From positions 1 through 8,040 of the forward strand of contig JAKAIH010000110.1 in assembly GCA_021825225.1 (NCBI GenBank): a stretch of DNA of 8,040 bases, read 5' to 3'. The translations under genes were made by a program, and so were the position numbers. Shown in pieces: positions 1 to 7,015 of the stretch (the stretch's first letter is position 1; each line of letters starts with the position of its first letter). The notes beneath the pieces were generated by a model, which made no database searches, was not told where the DNA came from, and was given only the letters and a program-made list of their open reading frames with translations. The stretch comes from Pseudomonadota bacterium (lineage in GTDB: Bacteria > Pseudomonadota > Gammaproteobacteria > Burkholderiales > SG8-39).

Positions 1-28
1 CTCTGATTCGTCAACACGAGCGGAAAAA

Positions 29-1879
29 ATGCGCACAGAAAGGCTAGGCATGCTGATGATCGCGGCGTCCATCGCCGTGGTCGCCGTCATCGTCGGCGTG
101 ATCTTCGAACACCAGGCGGCAACCCGGCGTGCCCAGGTGCGCGAGCAGGGCTTGAGCCTGGTGCGGCTGCTGTCGCGCCTGCCTTTCGATCAACTCGTGC
201 CCGAATCCGGCAATACCAGCCTGCTTCAGGCAGCGCTGCAAAGCGGCCACTCCTCCGACCTGGGCTACGGGGCGATCATGGACCTGCGCGGCAAGACGCT
301 GGCAGAGGTTGTCTCGGCCGGGATCATCGTTCCGCCTGCGCCGCATTCCGACGATCCGGGAGCGCGGCTGGGCGAGCGCGGTCTAAGCGCCCCCGGGGAC
401 GCGCGCCGCATTACCGAGTTCTACGGGCCTTTGCACGACCACGGCAGGCTGGTAGGCCAGTTGCGCGTGGGGTTTCTCGACCCCGGGCCGGCGCCTCCCG
501 GCCTGGAGCAATCATCGTTTATCGCTTTGCTCGCGCTGCCGGTGTTCCTGCTCGTTCCGCTGGTCTACTTCCTGATCAAGCACGAAATGCGGCCCCTGGG
601 CGACATCGGCCGGGAATTGCGCCGGCTCGCGGAAAGCGGCGCGCTGCCGGTCGCCGAGCTTGCGCCGAGCCCGGACCTGCGCGCGTTTGCCAGGGATTTC
701 AGCCGCTTCGCGCAAACGATGCAGGCGCGGCTGCAGGAGATCGAGGCCGAGCGCTTCGATTCGACCGTCAACAACCGCATGCTGGCCTACCGGCAGGAAA
801 AACTGGAATCGCTGCTGCATGCGCTGCCCGAGGCGATCCTGGTCCTGGACGAATCGGGGACCATCACGCACGCGAACGCCAAGCTCGACCCGATCCTCGG
901 CGTCGAGCATCGCTCGCTCGTCGGCCGCAGCGTTAAGGAAATCGCCGTGATGCCCGAGCTTGCCGCATTTCTGCAGCGCTGCCGGCCCCGTTCCGACCAG
1001 GCCTTTCGCGCAGAAACATTGGAACTGTGCCCGGACGCGCAGCAGGAGCGCAGGATCGCCGCCGGCGTCTACCCCCTGTTCTCCCCGCGCGAAGCCGGTC
1101 AGTTCCTGGGCGCGCTGGTGGTGTTGCGTGAAGTGACACAGGAATTTCTCGCGCGCCGCGCCGGCGCCGAATTCGTCGAACGCGTCGCGCACGAACTGAA
1201 GTCACCGCTCAATGTACTGGGTATGTACAGCGAACTGCTGCTCGACGAAGGGCCGGACGCGCCGGAACAGGCGCAGGCGGAACGCGTCGAGGCGATCAAT
1301 GTCATCCGCGACGAGGTCGAGCGCATGGCCGGCCTGATCGACAACCTGCTTAACGTCACACGCCTCGAAACCGGCGACATCGCGCTCAACCGACAACGGG
1401 TCAAGCTGCACGAACTGCTCGAGGACGTGTTCGCGGAAGTGAGCAAAAACGCGACCGGCAAGGATGTGCGGCTCGCGCTCGAGCTGCCGCCCGAGCTCAG
1501 TCCGGTGCTGCTCGACAAGAACCTGTTCCGCATCGCCATCGTCAATCTGCTCGGCAACGCGATCAAATACAACCGCGCCGGCGGCACAGTCGTGCTCAGC
1601 GCCGATGAAACCGACGCGCAGGTGCGGGTGCGGGTGCGCGACACCGGCATCGGCATCCCCGCCGCGGACCTGCCCAGAGTATTCGAGCGCTTCTTCCGCT
1701 CCGCCAACGCCGCCACGGCCGGCTGCAGCGGCCACGGGCTCGGGCTGTACCTGGCCAAGCAGATCATCGAATTGCACCAAGGCAGTATCAGCGTCGAGAG
1801 CGAACTCGGCAGCGGCAGCGAATTCTGCATGCAGTTCCGGAAGCTGCCTGCAATCATCCATGAAACGGCGCGCCTGTGA
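29..1879 (+). CDS. Membrane-bound PAS-containing sensor histidine kinase
   Basis: Inner-membrane sensor kinase that should autophosphorylate on histidine and pass the phosphate to the response regulator encoded immediately downstream. The 616-residue protein has a first membrane segment at about residues 7-27, a periplasmic sensing region of about 135 residues, a second segment at about 164-183, a HAMP-like stretch to about 240, and a PAS domain at about 257-375. The HisKA motif is RVAHELKSP with phosphoacceptor H388. The ATPase domain shows the N-box Asn (N510 in LLGNAIKY), the G1 box DTGIGIP (538-544), the F box FERFFR and the G2 box GHGLGLYL (from 568). There is no receiver domain, so it is not a hybrid kinase. 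The ATG at 29 places the membrane segment right at the N-terminus and has only a weak purine-rich ribosome site. The frame is open back to the window edge, so a slightly earlier start cannot be excluded. The signal sensed is unknown. Confidence 0.93.
   Translation: MRTERLGMLMIAASIAVVAVIVGVIFEHQAATRRAQVREQGLSLVRLLSRLPFDQLVPESGNTSLLQAALQSGHSSDLGYGAIMDLRGKTLAEVVSAGIIVPPAPHSDDPGARLGERGLSAPGDARRITEFYGPLHDHGRLVGQLRVGFLDPGPAPPGLEQSSFIALLALPVFLLVPLVYFLIKHEMRPLGDIGRELRRLAESGALPVAELAPSPDLRAFARDFSRFAQTMQARLQEIEAERFDSTVNNRMLAYRQEKLESLLHALPEAILVLDESGTITHANAKLDPILGVEHRSLVGRSVKEIAVMPELAAFLQRCRPRSDQAFRAETLELCPDAQQERRIAAGVYPLFSPREAGQFLGALVVLREVTQEFLARRAGAEFVERVAHELKSPLNVLGMYSELLLDEGPDAPEQAQAERVEAINVIRDEVERMAGLIDNLLNVTRLETGDIALNRQRVKLHELLEDVFAEVSKNATGKDVRLALELPPELSPVLLDKNLFRIAIVNLLGNAIKYNRAGGTVVLSADETDAQVRVRVRDTGIGIPAADLPRVFERFFRSANAATAGCSGHGLGLYLAKQIIELHQGSISVESELGSGSEFCMQFRKLPAIIHETARL
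1621..1638 (+). repeat. Three tandem copies of hexamer GGTGCG
   Basis: Three perfect back-to-back copies of GGTGCG lie inside the kinase gene just before the G1 box. They encode alternating Val-Arg residues of a beta strand leading into DTGIGIP. The unit is a multiple of three, so a copy-number change would keep the frame. It is probably a by-product of codon bias. Confidence 0.6.
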
Positions 1880-2244
1880 TGCGAATACTGATCGTCGACG
1901 ACGAACCGCATGTGATGCGCGTGCTCACCCTGTGCCTCAGGCGCGAGGGTTACGAGGTCGATTCCGCCTCCGACGGCGCGGCCGCGCTGACGCGGATCCG
2001 TTCGCAGCCCCCCGACTTTCTGATCACCGACATCAGCATGCCGGGGATGAACGGCGAGCAGCTGTGCCGCGCGATCCACGCCGAATTCCCGCAGCGGCGC
2101 TTCCCGATCCTGGTCATGACTTCGATGACCGGCTGCGAGAACCGCGAATGGGCGAGCCGTATCCCGAACACCGATTTCCTCGAGAAGCCGCTCAGCCCGC
2201 GCAATTTGATCGCCCGGCTGGCCGGCTTCGCGGCGAGGCCATGA
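1879..2244 (+). CDS. Single-domain (CheY-like) response regulator
   Basis: Stand-alone receiver protein of 121 residues with no output domain, the likely phosphotransfer partner of the preceding kinase. It has the acidic pair D7-D8 in ILIVDDEP, the phosphoacceptor D51 in LITDISMPGMNG, the switch residue T81 in ILVMTSM, and the conserved lysine K103 in FLEKP. All catalytic residues are intact and the length is normal for a receiver alone. The ATG at 1879 shares one base with the kinase stop (TGATG), which suggests translational coupling. A GTG at 1876 directly before it would add one residue and is less likely. With no DNA-binding or enzymatic domain, it must act through protein contacts. The adjacent HD-GYP protein and the assembly ATPase are the obvious candidates, but that is inference. 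Confidence 0.93.
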   Translation: MRILIVDDEPHVMRVLTLCLRREGYEVDSASDGAAALTRIRSQPPDFLITDISMPGMNGEQLCRAIHAEFPQRRFPILVMTSMTGCENREWASRIPNTDFLEKPLSPRNLIARLAGFAARP

Positions 2245-2246
2245 GG
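2243..2246 (+). promoter_or_regulatory. Ribosome binding site of the HD-GYP gene
   Basis: GAGG lies 8 nt upstream of the ATG at 2255 and overlaps the stop codon of the response regulator gene. This supports the 2255 start. An ATG at 2241 reaches a stop after five codons and is not a gene start. Confidence 0.55.
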
Positions 2247-2254
2247 CTGGCGCC

Positions 2255-3787
2255 ATGAGCACGACCGACGCGGCGCTTGGGGACGTCGATTTCGAACTGC
2301 ACCGGCGCCGTTTCGAGAACGCGACCGGCGGCGGGCTCGCGCTGGGTGCCTGCGATCCGCGCGGCACGCCGATCTGGCCCGGCGCCGATCCCGGTAGCTT
2401 GTTCACCCGGACGCTGGCGCAGCTGGAGGGCAGCGGCTTCGTCTGGGACTGCAACGGGCACGCCTTTCGCCACCGGGTGCTCGACAACGGGCACGCGATG
2501 GTGCATGCGCCCATCAGTCCTCCGCCGGCAGCGCCGCTGGGCTATCTGGTCGCGGTCGGCCAGGCATCGAAGCTCGACGCCTCGGCCGCCGGCTTTGCTT
2601 CGACGATGCGCGCGCTGGAGGACACCGCCGCGGCCATCCGCGCGGAGCAGAAGCTGCGCCGCGAGCTCGATAGCCTCGCCCTCGAGCTGGCTGCGCGTTA
2701 CGATGAACTGCATCTGGTCTACAGCATCGACTCGCACATCCGCAATTTCAGCGGCGGCTGGCAGGTGTTCCAGAAGCTGGTCGAGCTGTGCGCGCAGCAC
2801 ATGAACGCGGACGTGGCGGCGCTGGTCTATCCGACGCTCGACGTCACCCTGTCCGCGACCAACCTCAGCAAGCCGATGTTCAACCTCGACCTGGTGCTGG
2901 TGGAACTGCGCGGCGACCTTTACCGCTTCATCCAGGCGGGAAAGCAAAGCGTCGCGATCAACGAAGCGGGCGACGAACGCCGCGGCTACATTTTCACCGG
3001 CATGCCGTACAAGCTGCTCGCCAGCCCGCTCTATCTCGGAAACTCGGTTGCCGCCATCCTCGCGCTGGTCAACCACGACGACAAGCCCGATTTCAGCGCC
3101 AGCGACCGCAAGCTGGTCGAAGTGATGGCCAACCAGTTCAGCAATCTGCTGCACATGTACCGCATGCTGGAGGAGCAGCGCACCTTCAACCGCCAGATCG
3201 TCGCCGCGCTGATCGAGGCGGTCGAAGCGAAGGAACCCTACACGCGCGGACACTCCGAGCGTGTCAGCGCTATCTCCGTCGACATCGGGCGCGAGCTCGA
3301 TCTGCCCGAGGCGGCGATCGACGCGCTGGGCTGGGCCTCGGTATTGCATGACGTCGGCAAGATTGGCATTCCCGACGCCGTTCTGTCCAAACCCGGCGCG
3401 CTCACCCGCGACGAATACACTTTCATCAAAGTGCACTCGGAGCGCGGTTGCGAAATCCTGAAGCACATCGAGCATCTGAAACCGGTGCTTCCGGCGGTGC
3501 GGCATCATCACGAACGCTTCGAGGGCGGCGGCTATCCGGACGGCATCGCCGGCAAATCGATTCCGCTCTCCGCGCGCATCATCGCCGTCGCCGACACCTA
3601 CGACGCCATGACCAGCTCGCGCGCCTACCGCGCCGGGCGCAGCCACGAGGAAGCGCTGCTGGAAATTCGCCGCGTCAGCGGCACCCAGCTCGATCCGGAA
3701 GCGGTGGCGGCATTCCTGCGCGTGTGCGGGCGCGACCCGGCATGGATACGCACTTTCGGCATACTGCGGACGCAGGGCGATGACTGA
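2255..3787 (+). CDS. GAF and HD-GYP protein, probable cyclic di-GMP phosphodiesterase
   Basis: Predicted cytoplasmic enzyme that hydrolyses cyclic di-GMP. Of its 510 residues, about 1-110 form an N-terminal domain I do not recognise, 113-155 look like a coiled coil or signalling helix, 168-303 resemble a GAF domain, and 315-500 form the HD-GYP domain. Expected metal and catalytic residues are visible: H333 (GHSERV), H365-D366 with K369 (HDVGKIGIPD), H394 (VHSERG), H418-H419-E420, the GYP triplet at 426-428, and D447 in VADTYDAMTS. The segment before GYP reads FEGGGYP where the family usually has an Asp (WDGxGYP); the change to E423 is conservative. Unlike RpfG it has no fused receiver, but a free receiver is encoded directly upstream. 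No membrane segment is seen. Its 3' end overlaps the next gene by 8 nt, linking its expression to the ATPase. Activity is probable from the motifs; the ligand of the GAF region is unknown. Confidence 0.9.
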   Translation: MSTTDAALGDVDFELHRRRFENATGGGLALGACDPRGTPIWPGADPGSLFTRTLAQLEGSGFVWDCNGHAFRHRVLDNGHAMVHAPISPPPAAPLGYLVAVGQASKLDASAAGFASTMRALEDTAAAIRAEQKLRRELDSLALELAARYDELHLVYSIDSHIRNFSGGWQVFQKLVELCAQHMNADVAALVYPTLDVTLSATNLSKPMFNLDLVLVELRGDLYRFIQAGKQSVAINEAGDERRGYIFTGMPYKLLASPLYLGNSVAAILALVNHDDKPDFSASDRKLVEVMANQFSNLLHMYRMLEEQRTFNRQIVAALIEAVEAKEPYTRGHSERVSAISVDIGRELDLPEAAIDALGWASVLHDVGKIGIPDAVLSKPGALTRDEYTFIKVHSERGCEILKHIEHLKPVLPAVRHHHERFEGGGYPDGIAGKSIPLSARIIAVADTYDAMTSSRAYRAGRSHEEALLEIRRVSGTQLDPEAVAAFLRVCGRDPAWIRTFGILRTQGDD

Positions 3788-5813
3788 GGGCATCGTCAGC
3801 ACGCGCGTCGGCGTCATGGAGTACCTCGCGCCGAGCGGGCAACTGTGCGACGACGCGGCGGTTGCGCAGCTGCAGGCGGCAATCGCCTCCTGCATCGCCG
3901 CGCGCCGCGTCCAGCTGGTGCTCGATCTGGCGGACGTGACGCTGGTCAGCGGCAGGGCGCTGGAGGCCATGCTCGAAGCGCACGGCCGGCTGAGCGCAAT
4001 GGGCGGCGGCCTCAAGGTGCTCAACCCCAACGCCCTGGTGCGGGACATCTTCCGCGTGACCGGGTTCTCCGCCCAGGTCGATACCAGCGACCCCGAGGGC
4101 GCGGCCGCCGACACCGCCGCACCGGCCGGCGGGGCGAAGAAACTGGGCGCCATCCTGCTGGAGAGCGGCGCGATCACGGCCGAGCGCCTGAACGAGGCGG
4201 CACGGCTGCAGCCGCAGCTCGGCCGCCGGCTTGGTCACATTCTCGTCGACCGGGGCTTCGTCAGCGAAACCGATCTGCTCAAGGCGCTCGGCATTCAGCT
4301 TGGCGTTCCCTACGTCGGCCTGCGCGCGGGTCTGTACGATCCGGTCGCGCTCGCCCTGCTGGACCAGGAGGCGGCGCGCCGGCTCGAGGTATTGCCGATG
4401 TTCCGCGTGCGCGACACCCTCACGCTGGCCTGCTGCGATCCGCAGGCGGTGCCCGCATTCGACGAAATCGCGCGCCGCACGGGCTGCCAGGTGCGCCCGG
4501 TGCTGGCGCGACGCGAGGACATCCTCAAGCATCTGACGGAGGGCTACGACGCCTCGTTCGAGGGAATCGATTTCGTCACCACCCAGGAGGAAGACCTGGA
4601 GGTGCTCGAATCGACGCTCCCCGAGGATTACGCGCGCATCGACGAAATGGCCGGCGCGAGCCCGGTAGTCAACCTGGTCAACGCCGTGATGCAGCGCGCG
4701 ATCCGCGACCGGGCCAGCGATATCCATTTCGAAAATTCGCGCACGCGCGCGCGCATACGCTTTCGCATCGATGGCATATTGTATGAAGTCATGACGCCGC
4801 GCCAGGACCTGTACCCGGCGATCGTGTCACGGCTCAAGGTGATGGCAAACCTCGACATTGCCGAACGGCGCATGCCGCAGGACGGACGCATCCAGGTAGC
4901 CACCCAGGGGCGCGTCGTGGACCTGCGCTTTTCCTCGCTGCCGGGAATCTTCGGCGAGAAGGTGGTGCTGCGCGTGCTCGACAAGAGCCAGTCGATACTC
5001 GACATCGAAAAGCTGGCGATGCGCGAGGACAATCTGCAGCGCTTCAAGGGCCTGCTCGCACGCTCGCACGGACTGATCCTGGCGACCGGCCCGACCGGCA
5101 GCGGCAAGACCACCACGCTGTACGCGGCGATCAACCATCTGAAAAGCATCGAGAAGAACATCGTCACCATCGAGGACCCGGTGGAGTTCCAGCTCGACGT
5201 CATCAACCAGAACCAGGTCAACGAAGCCATCGGCCTGACGTTCGCGCACATGCTCAAGCACGTGCTGAGGCAGGACCCGGACATCATCATGGTCGGCGAG
5301 ATCCGCGACCGGCAAACCGCCGAGATCGCGGTGCAGGCCGCGCTTACCGGCCACCTGGTGCTGTCGACGCTGCACACCAACGACGCCCTGGGCGCGGTAT
5401 CGCGCATGCTCGACATGGGCATCGAGCCCTATCTGCTCGGCTCGGCGCTGGCCGGCGTTCTGGCGCAGCGGCTGGTGCGCCGGATCTGCGAGGAGTGCAA
5501 GACCAACTACCTCGCGCCGCCCGAACTGGTGGCCGCATGCGGCCTGCCGGCGGGCAGCAGCCAGCAGCTCGCGCGCGGACGCGGCTGCCAGTCCTGCTAC
5601 GACTCCGGATACCGCGGCCGCGTCTCGATCCACGAGCTGGTCGAGATCGGCCCGGAGATGCAGCGCCACATCGTCGCCCGCGCGGGCATGGATGAACTGC
5701 GCGCGCAGGCCGAGCGCGGCGGCCACAAGGATCTTCATGCTGCCGGCATGGAGCTGGTGCTCGACCGGCAGACGACGCCGGAAGAGATCGCGCGCGCGAT
5801 TCACGTGCAATAG
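3780..5813 (+). CDS. STAS-MshEN-GspE/PilB-type secretion or pilus assembly ATPase
   Basis: Cytoplasmic hexameric ATPase expected to power pseudopilus or pilus assembly together with the GspF-like protein encoded next. Domains of the 677-residue protein: STAS-like domain at about 6-100 (VQLVLDLADVTLVSG, with Ser57 near the usual phosphorylation position); an Ala/Gly-rich linker 101-118; an MshEN/GspE N-terminal domain from 119 to about 260 with two 24-residue motifs (121-144 and 150-173); then the ATPase core. The core has Walker A GPTGSGKTT (437-445), an Asp box IVTIEDPVEF (461-470), Walker B DPDIIMVGEIRD (499-510) and a His box TGHLVLSTLHTND (523-535). A zinc-type four-cysteine site is formed by C570, C573, C603 and C606. 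It is longer than typical GspE (about 500-570) because of the STAS fusion. The start at 3780 lies inside the HD-GYP gene; ATG at 3816 is an alternative but would cut into the STAS domain. Whether the machine is type II secretion or type IV pilus cannot be settled from this gene. Confidence 0.95.
   Translation: MTEGIVSTRVGVMEYLAPSGQLCDDAAVAQLQAAIASCIAARRVQLVLDLADVTLVSGRALEAMLEAHGRLSAMGGGLKVLNPNALVRDIFRVTGFSAQVDTSDPEGAAADTAAPAGGAKKLGAILLESGAITAERLNEAARLQPQLGRRLGHILVDRGFVSETDLLKALGIQLGVPYVGLRAGLYDPVALALLDQEAARRLEVLPMFRVRDTLTLACCDPQAVPAFDEIARRTGCQVRPVLARREDILKHLTEGYDASFEGIDFVTTQEEDLEVLESTLPEDYARIDEMAGASPVVNLVNAVMQRAIRDRASDIHFENSRTRARIRFRIDGILYEVMTPRQDLYPAIVSRLKVMANLDIAERRMPQDGRIQVATQGRVVDLRFSSLPGIFGEKVVLRVLDKSQSILDIEKLAMREDNLQRFKGLLARSHGLILATGPTGSGKTTTLYAAINHLKSIEKNIVTIEDPVEFQLDVINQNQVNEAIGLTFAHMLKHVLRQDPDIIMVGEIRDRQTAEIAVQAALTGHLVLSTLHTNDALGAVSRMLDMGIEPYLLGSALAGVLAQRLVRRICEECKTNYLAPPELVAACGLPAGSSQQLARGRGCQSCYDSGYRGRVSIHELVEIGPEMQRHIVARAGMDELRAQAERGGHKDLHAAGMELVLDRQTTPEEIARAIHVQ
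4738..4760. repeat. Alternating purine-pyrimidine (CG-rich) tract
   Basis: Twenty-three consecutive bases alternate pyrimidine and purine, mostly as CG steps, inside the ATPase gene. The tract encodes the Arg-rich strand around residues 320-327. Such tracts can adopt left-handed Z-DNA under supercoiling. Here it is most likely a result of arginine codons in a GC-rich genome. Confidence 0.4.
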
Positions 5814-5816
5814 GGG
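5812..5816 (+). promoter_or_regulatory. Ribosome binding site of the GspF-like gene
   Basis: AGGGG overlaps the TAG stop of the ATPase gene and sits 6 nt before the ATG at 5823. It supports that start and tight coupling of the two assembly genes. Confidence 0.7.
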
Positions 5817-5822
5817 CTGGCG

Positions 5823-6929
5823 ATGGCGATCGAACTCGAATCACCGATGCTGCAGCCGCAGCGGCAGCCGGTCGGTTCCTGGCGCCTCGGCGGCGCGATC
5901 TCGGCGCGCGAGCGCATGCAGTTCACCGAGCGCCTGGCGATGCTGCTCGAGACCGGCATGCCGCTGCATGCCGCGCTCAATACCCTGCAGCAGCAAACCC
6001 AGCACCCGAGCCTGGCGCAGGCGATCGGCGCAATGGCCGAAGCGGTCATGGCGGGAAAACCCCTCGCCACAGCGCTCGCCGCGCAGGGCGCCCTGTTTCC
6101 GCCCGCCTACGCGAGTCTGGTCGGCGCGGCCGAAGGCGGCGGATTCCTGGCCGAGGTGCTGGGACAGCTGGTCGACATGGAGGAGAAGCAGGAACGGCTC
6201 AGGAACGCGCTTGCGAGTGCATTCATCTACCCCGCGTTCCTGGCGCTGCTCTCGGTCGTGGTCGTTGTCTACGTTCTGGTCGGCGTATTCCCGAAGTTCG
6301 CCGACCTGTTCAGCGGCATCAAGGACCAGCTGCCGGCCTCGACCATCGTGCTGATGGCGTTGTCGGACGCATTGCGCCAGCACTGGCTGGCAATCGCCGC
6401 GACAGGCGGCGCCGCCGGCACCCTGATCGCACGCTGGGTGCGCTCGGCTGCCGGCAAGGCCCTGCTGGACCGCGCGAAGCTGCGGCTGCCCGGATTGCGC
6501 GGGCTGTTCATGCAGGTCTACATGGCGCGCATCATGCGCGTGATGAGCACCTCCCTGGGCAACCGCGTGAGCGTGCTCGACACCCTCGGCGCCTGCCGCG
6601 ACGCAGTGTCGAATCTGGAATTCCGCGCATTCCTCGCCAAGGTCGAGGAGCATGTGGTGCAGGGCCGCGGCTTCGCCAGCGCCTTTCAGGAAGAGGCGGC
6701 GGTGCCGCAGATGGTGCGCCAGATGATCGCCACCGGCGAAGCGAGCGGCAAGCTCGCGCTGGTGATGGGCCGCATCGCCGATTTCTACGAGCGCGAACTG
6801 CTCAGGAAAATCACCGCGCTGTCCAAGCTCGCCGAGCCGGTAATGCTGATGGTCATGGGCGTGGTGGTGGGGCTGATCGTAACTTCGCTGATCCTGCCTA
6901 TATTCAAGCTCGCCGCCGCCGTGCACTGA
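5823..6929 (+). CDS. GspF/PilC-type inner-membrane platform protein
   Basis: Polytopic inner-membrane protein predicted to form the assembly platform that couples the ATPase to (pseudo)pilin addition. The 368-residue sequence has the duplicated T2SSF domain layout: first repeat at about 30-155 (QFTERLAMLLETGMPLHAAL, then LVGAAEGGGFLAEVL) and second at about 230-362 (ARIMRVMSTSLGNRVSVLDTL, then MIATGEASGKLALVM). Membrane segments are predicted at about 134-157, 187-204 and 338-362, the usual three. It is shorter than typical GspF (about 400 residues). The missing part is at the N-terminus, where the usual opening segment is replaced by about 25 residues rich in Gln and Pro. It starts 9 nt after the ATPase stop, so it is almost certainly in the same transcript. 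GspF and PilC are hard to tell apart by sequence reading alone; the neighbouring GspG/GspH-like genes lean toward GspF. Confidence 0.94.
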   Translation: MAIELESPMLQPQRQPVGSWRLGGAISARERMQFTERLAMLLETGMPLHAALNTLQQQTQHPSLAQAIGAMAEAVMAGKPLATALAAQGALFPPAYASLVGAAEGGGFLAEVLGQLVDMEEKQERLRNALASAFIYPAFLALLSVVVVVYVLVGVFPKFADLFSGIKDQLPASTIVLMALSDALRQHWLAIAATGGAAGTLIARWVRSAAGKALLDRAKLRLPGLRGLFMQVYMARIMRVMSTSLGNRVSVLDTLGACRDAVSNLEFRAFLAKVEEHVVQGRGFASAFQEEAAVPQMVRQMIATGEASGKLALVMGRIADFYERELLRKITALSKLAEPVMLMVMGVVVGLIVTSLILPIFKLAAAVH

Positions 6930-7015
6930 GCTGGTGCGCCCGCTAAGGTTTCGCTCCGCAGGGCCGTAAACAGACAAAGGGAACAGCCGTACCAGTTGAA
7001 TTAGGGAGCCATGTC
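6930..7015 (+). other. Intergenic gap before the pilin-like gene
   Basis: This 86-nt gap is the largest in the window. It is less GC-rich in its right half (runs such as TAAACAGACAAAGGGAACAG) and could hold a promoter for a separately boosted pilin gene. I could not find a convincing sigma-70 or sigma-54 pair, and no hairpin followed by a T run is present. The only inverted match seen is a 5-bp CTGGT/ACCAG pair 55 nt apart (6931-6935 and 6991-6995), which is too weak to call. Confidence 0.35.
7003..7008 (+). promoter_or_regulatory. Strong ribosome binding site of the pilin-like gene
   Basis: AGGGAG lies 7 nt upstream of the ATG at 7016 and is the best Shine-Dalgarno match in the window, consistent with high expression of a major pilin-like subunit. 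A two-codon frame (ATG TCA TGA, 7011-7019) lies between, and its stop overlaps the true start. Confidence 0.75.

Noticed and set aside
1099..2514. Minus-strand open frame of 471 codons opposite the kinase and regulator genes
   Set aside because: The sequence is Ser/Arg-rich with no domain and spans three well-supported genes on the other strand, so it is a shadow of codon bias.
2192..4177. Very long minus-strand open frame (661 codons) opposite the HD-GYP gene and the start of the ATPase gene
   Set aside because: The translation has no recognisable domain and is rich in Arg, Ala and Gln. It lies antisense to a clear HD-GYP gene. Long antisense frames are expected when third codon positions are mostly G or C.
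4738..4760. Functional Z-DNA element
   Set aside because: The tract is short and encodes Arg residues within the conserved ATPase N-terminal core, so codon choice explains it. It is kept only as a low-confidence repeat.
5841..6977. Minus-strand open frame of 378 codons opposite the GspF-like gene
   Set aside because: The translation is rich in His, Gln and Arg with no motif, and is fully antisense to a clear platform protein gene.
6930..7015. Possible sigma-54 promoter (TGGTGCG near 6932) or terminator between the platform and pilin genes
   Set aside because: The expected GC element at the right spacing after TGGTGCG is absent, and no stable hairpin with a T run is present.
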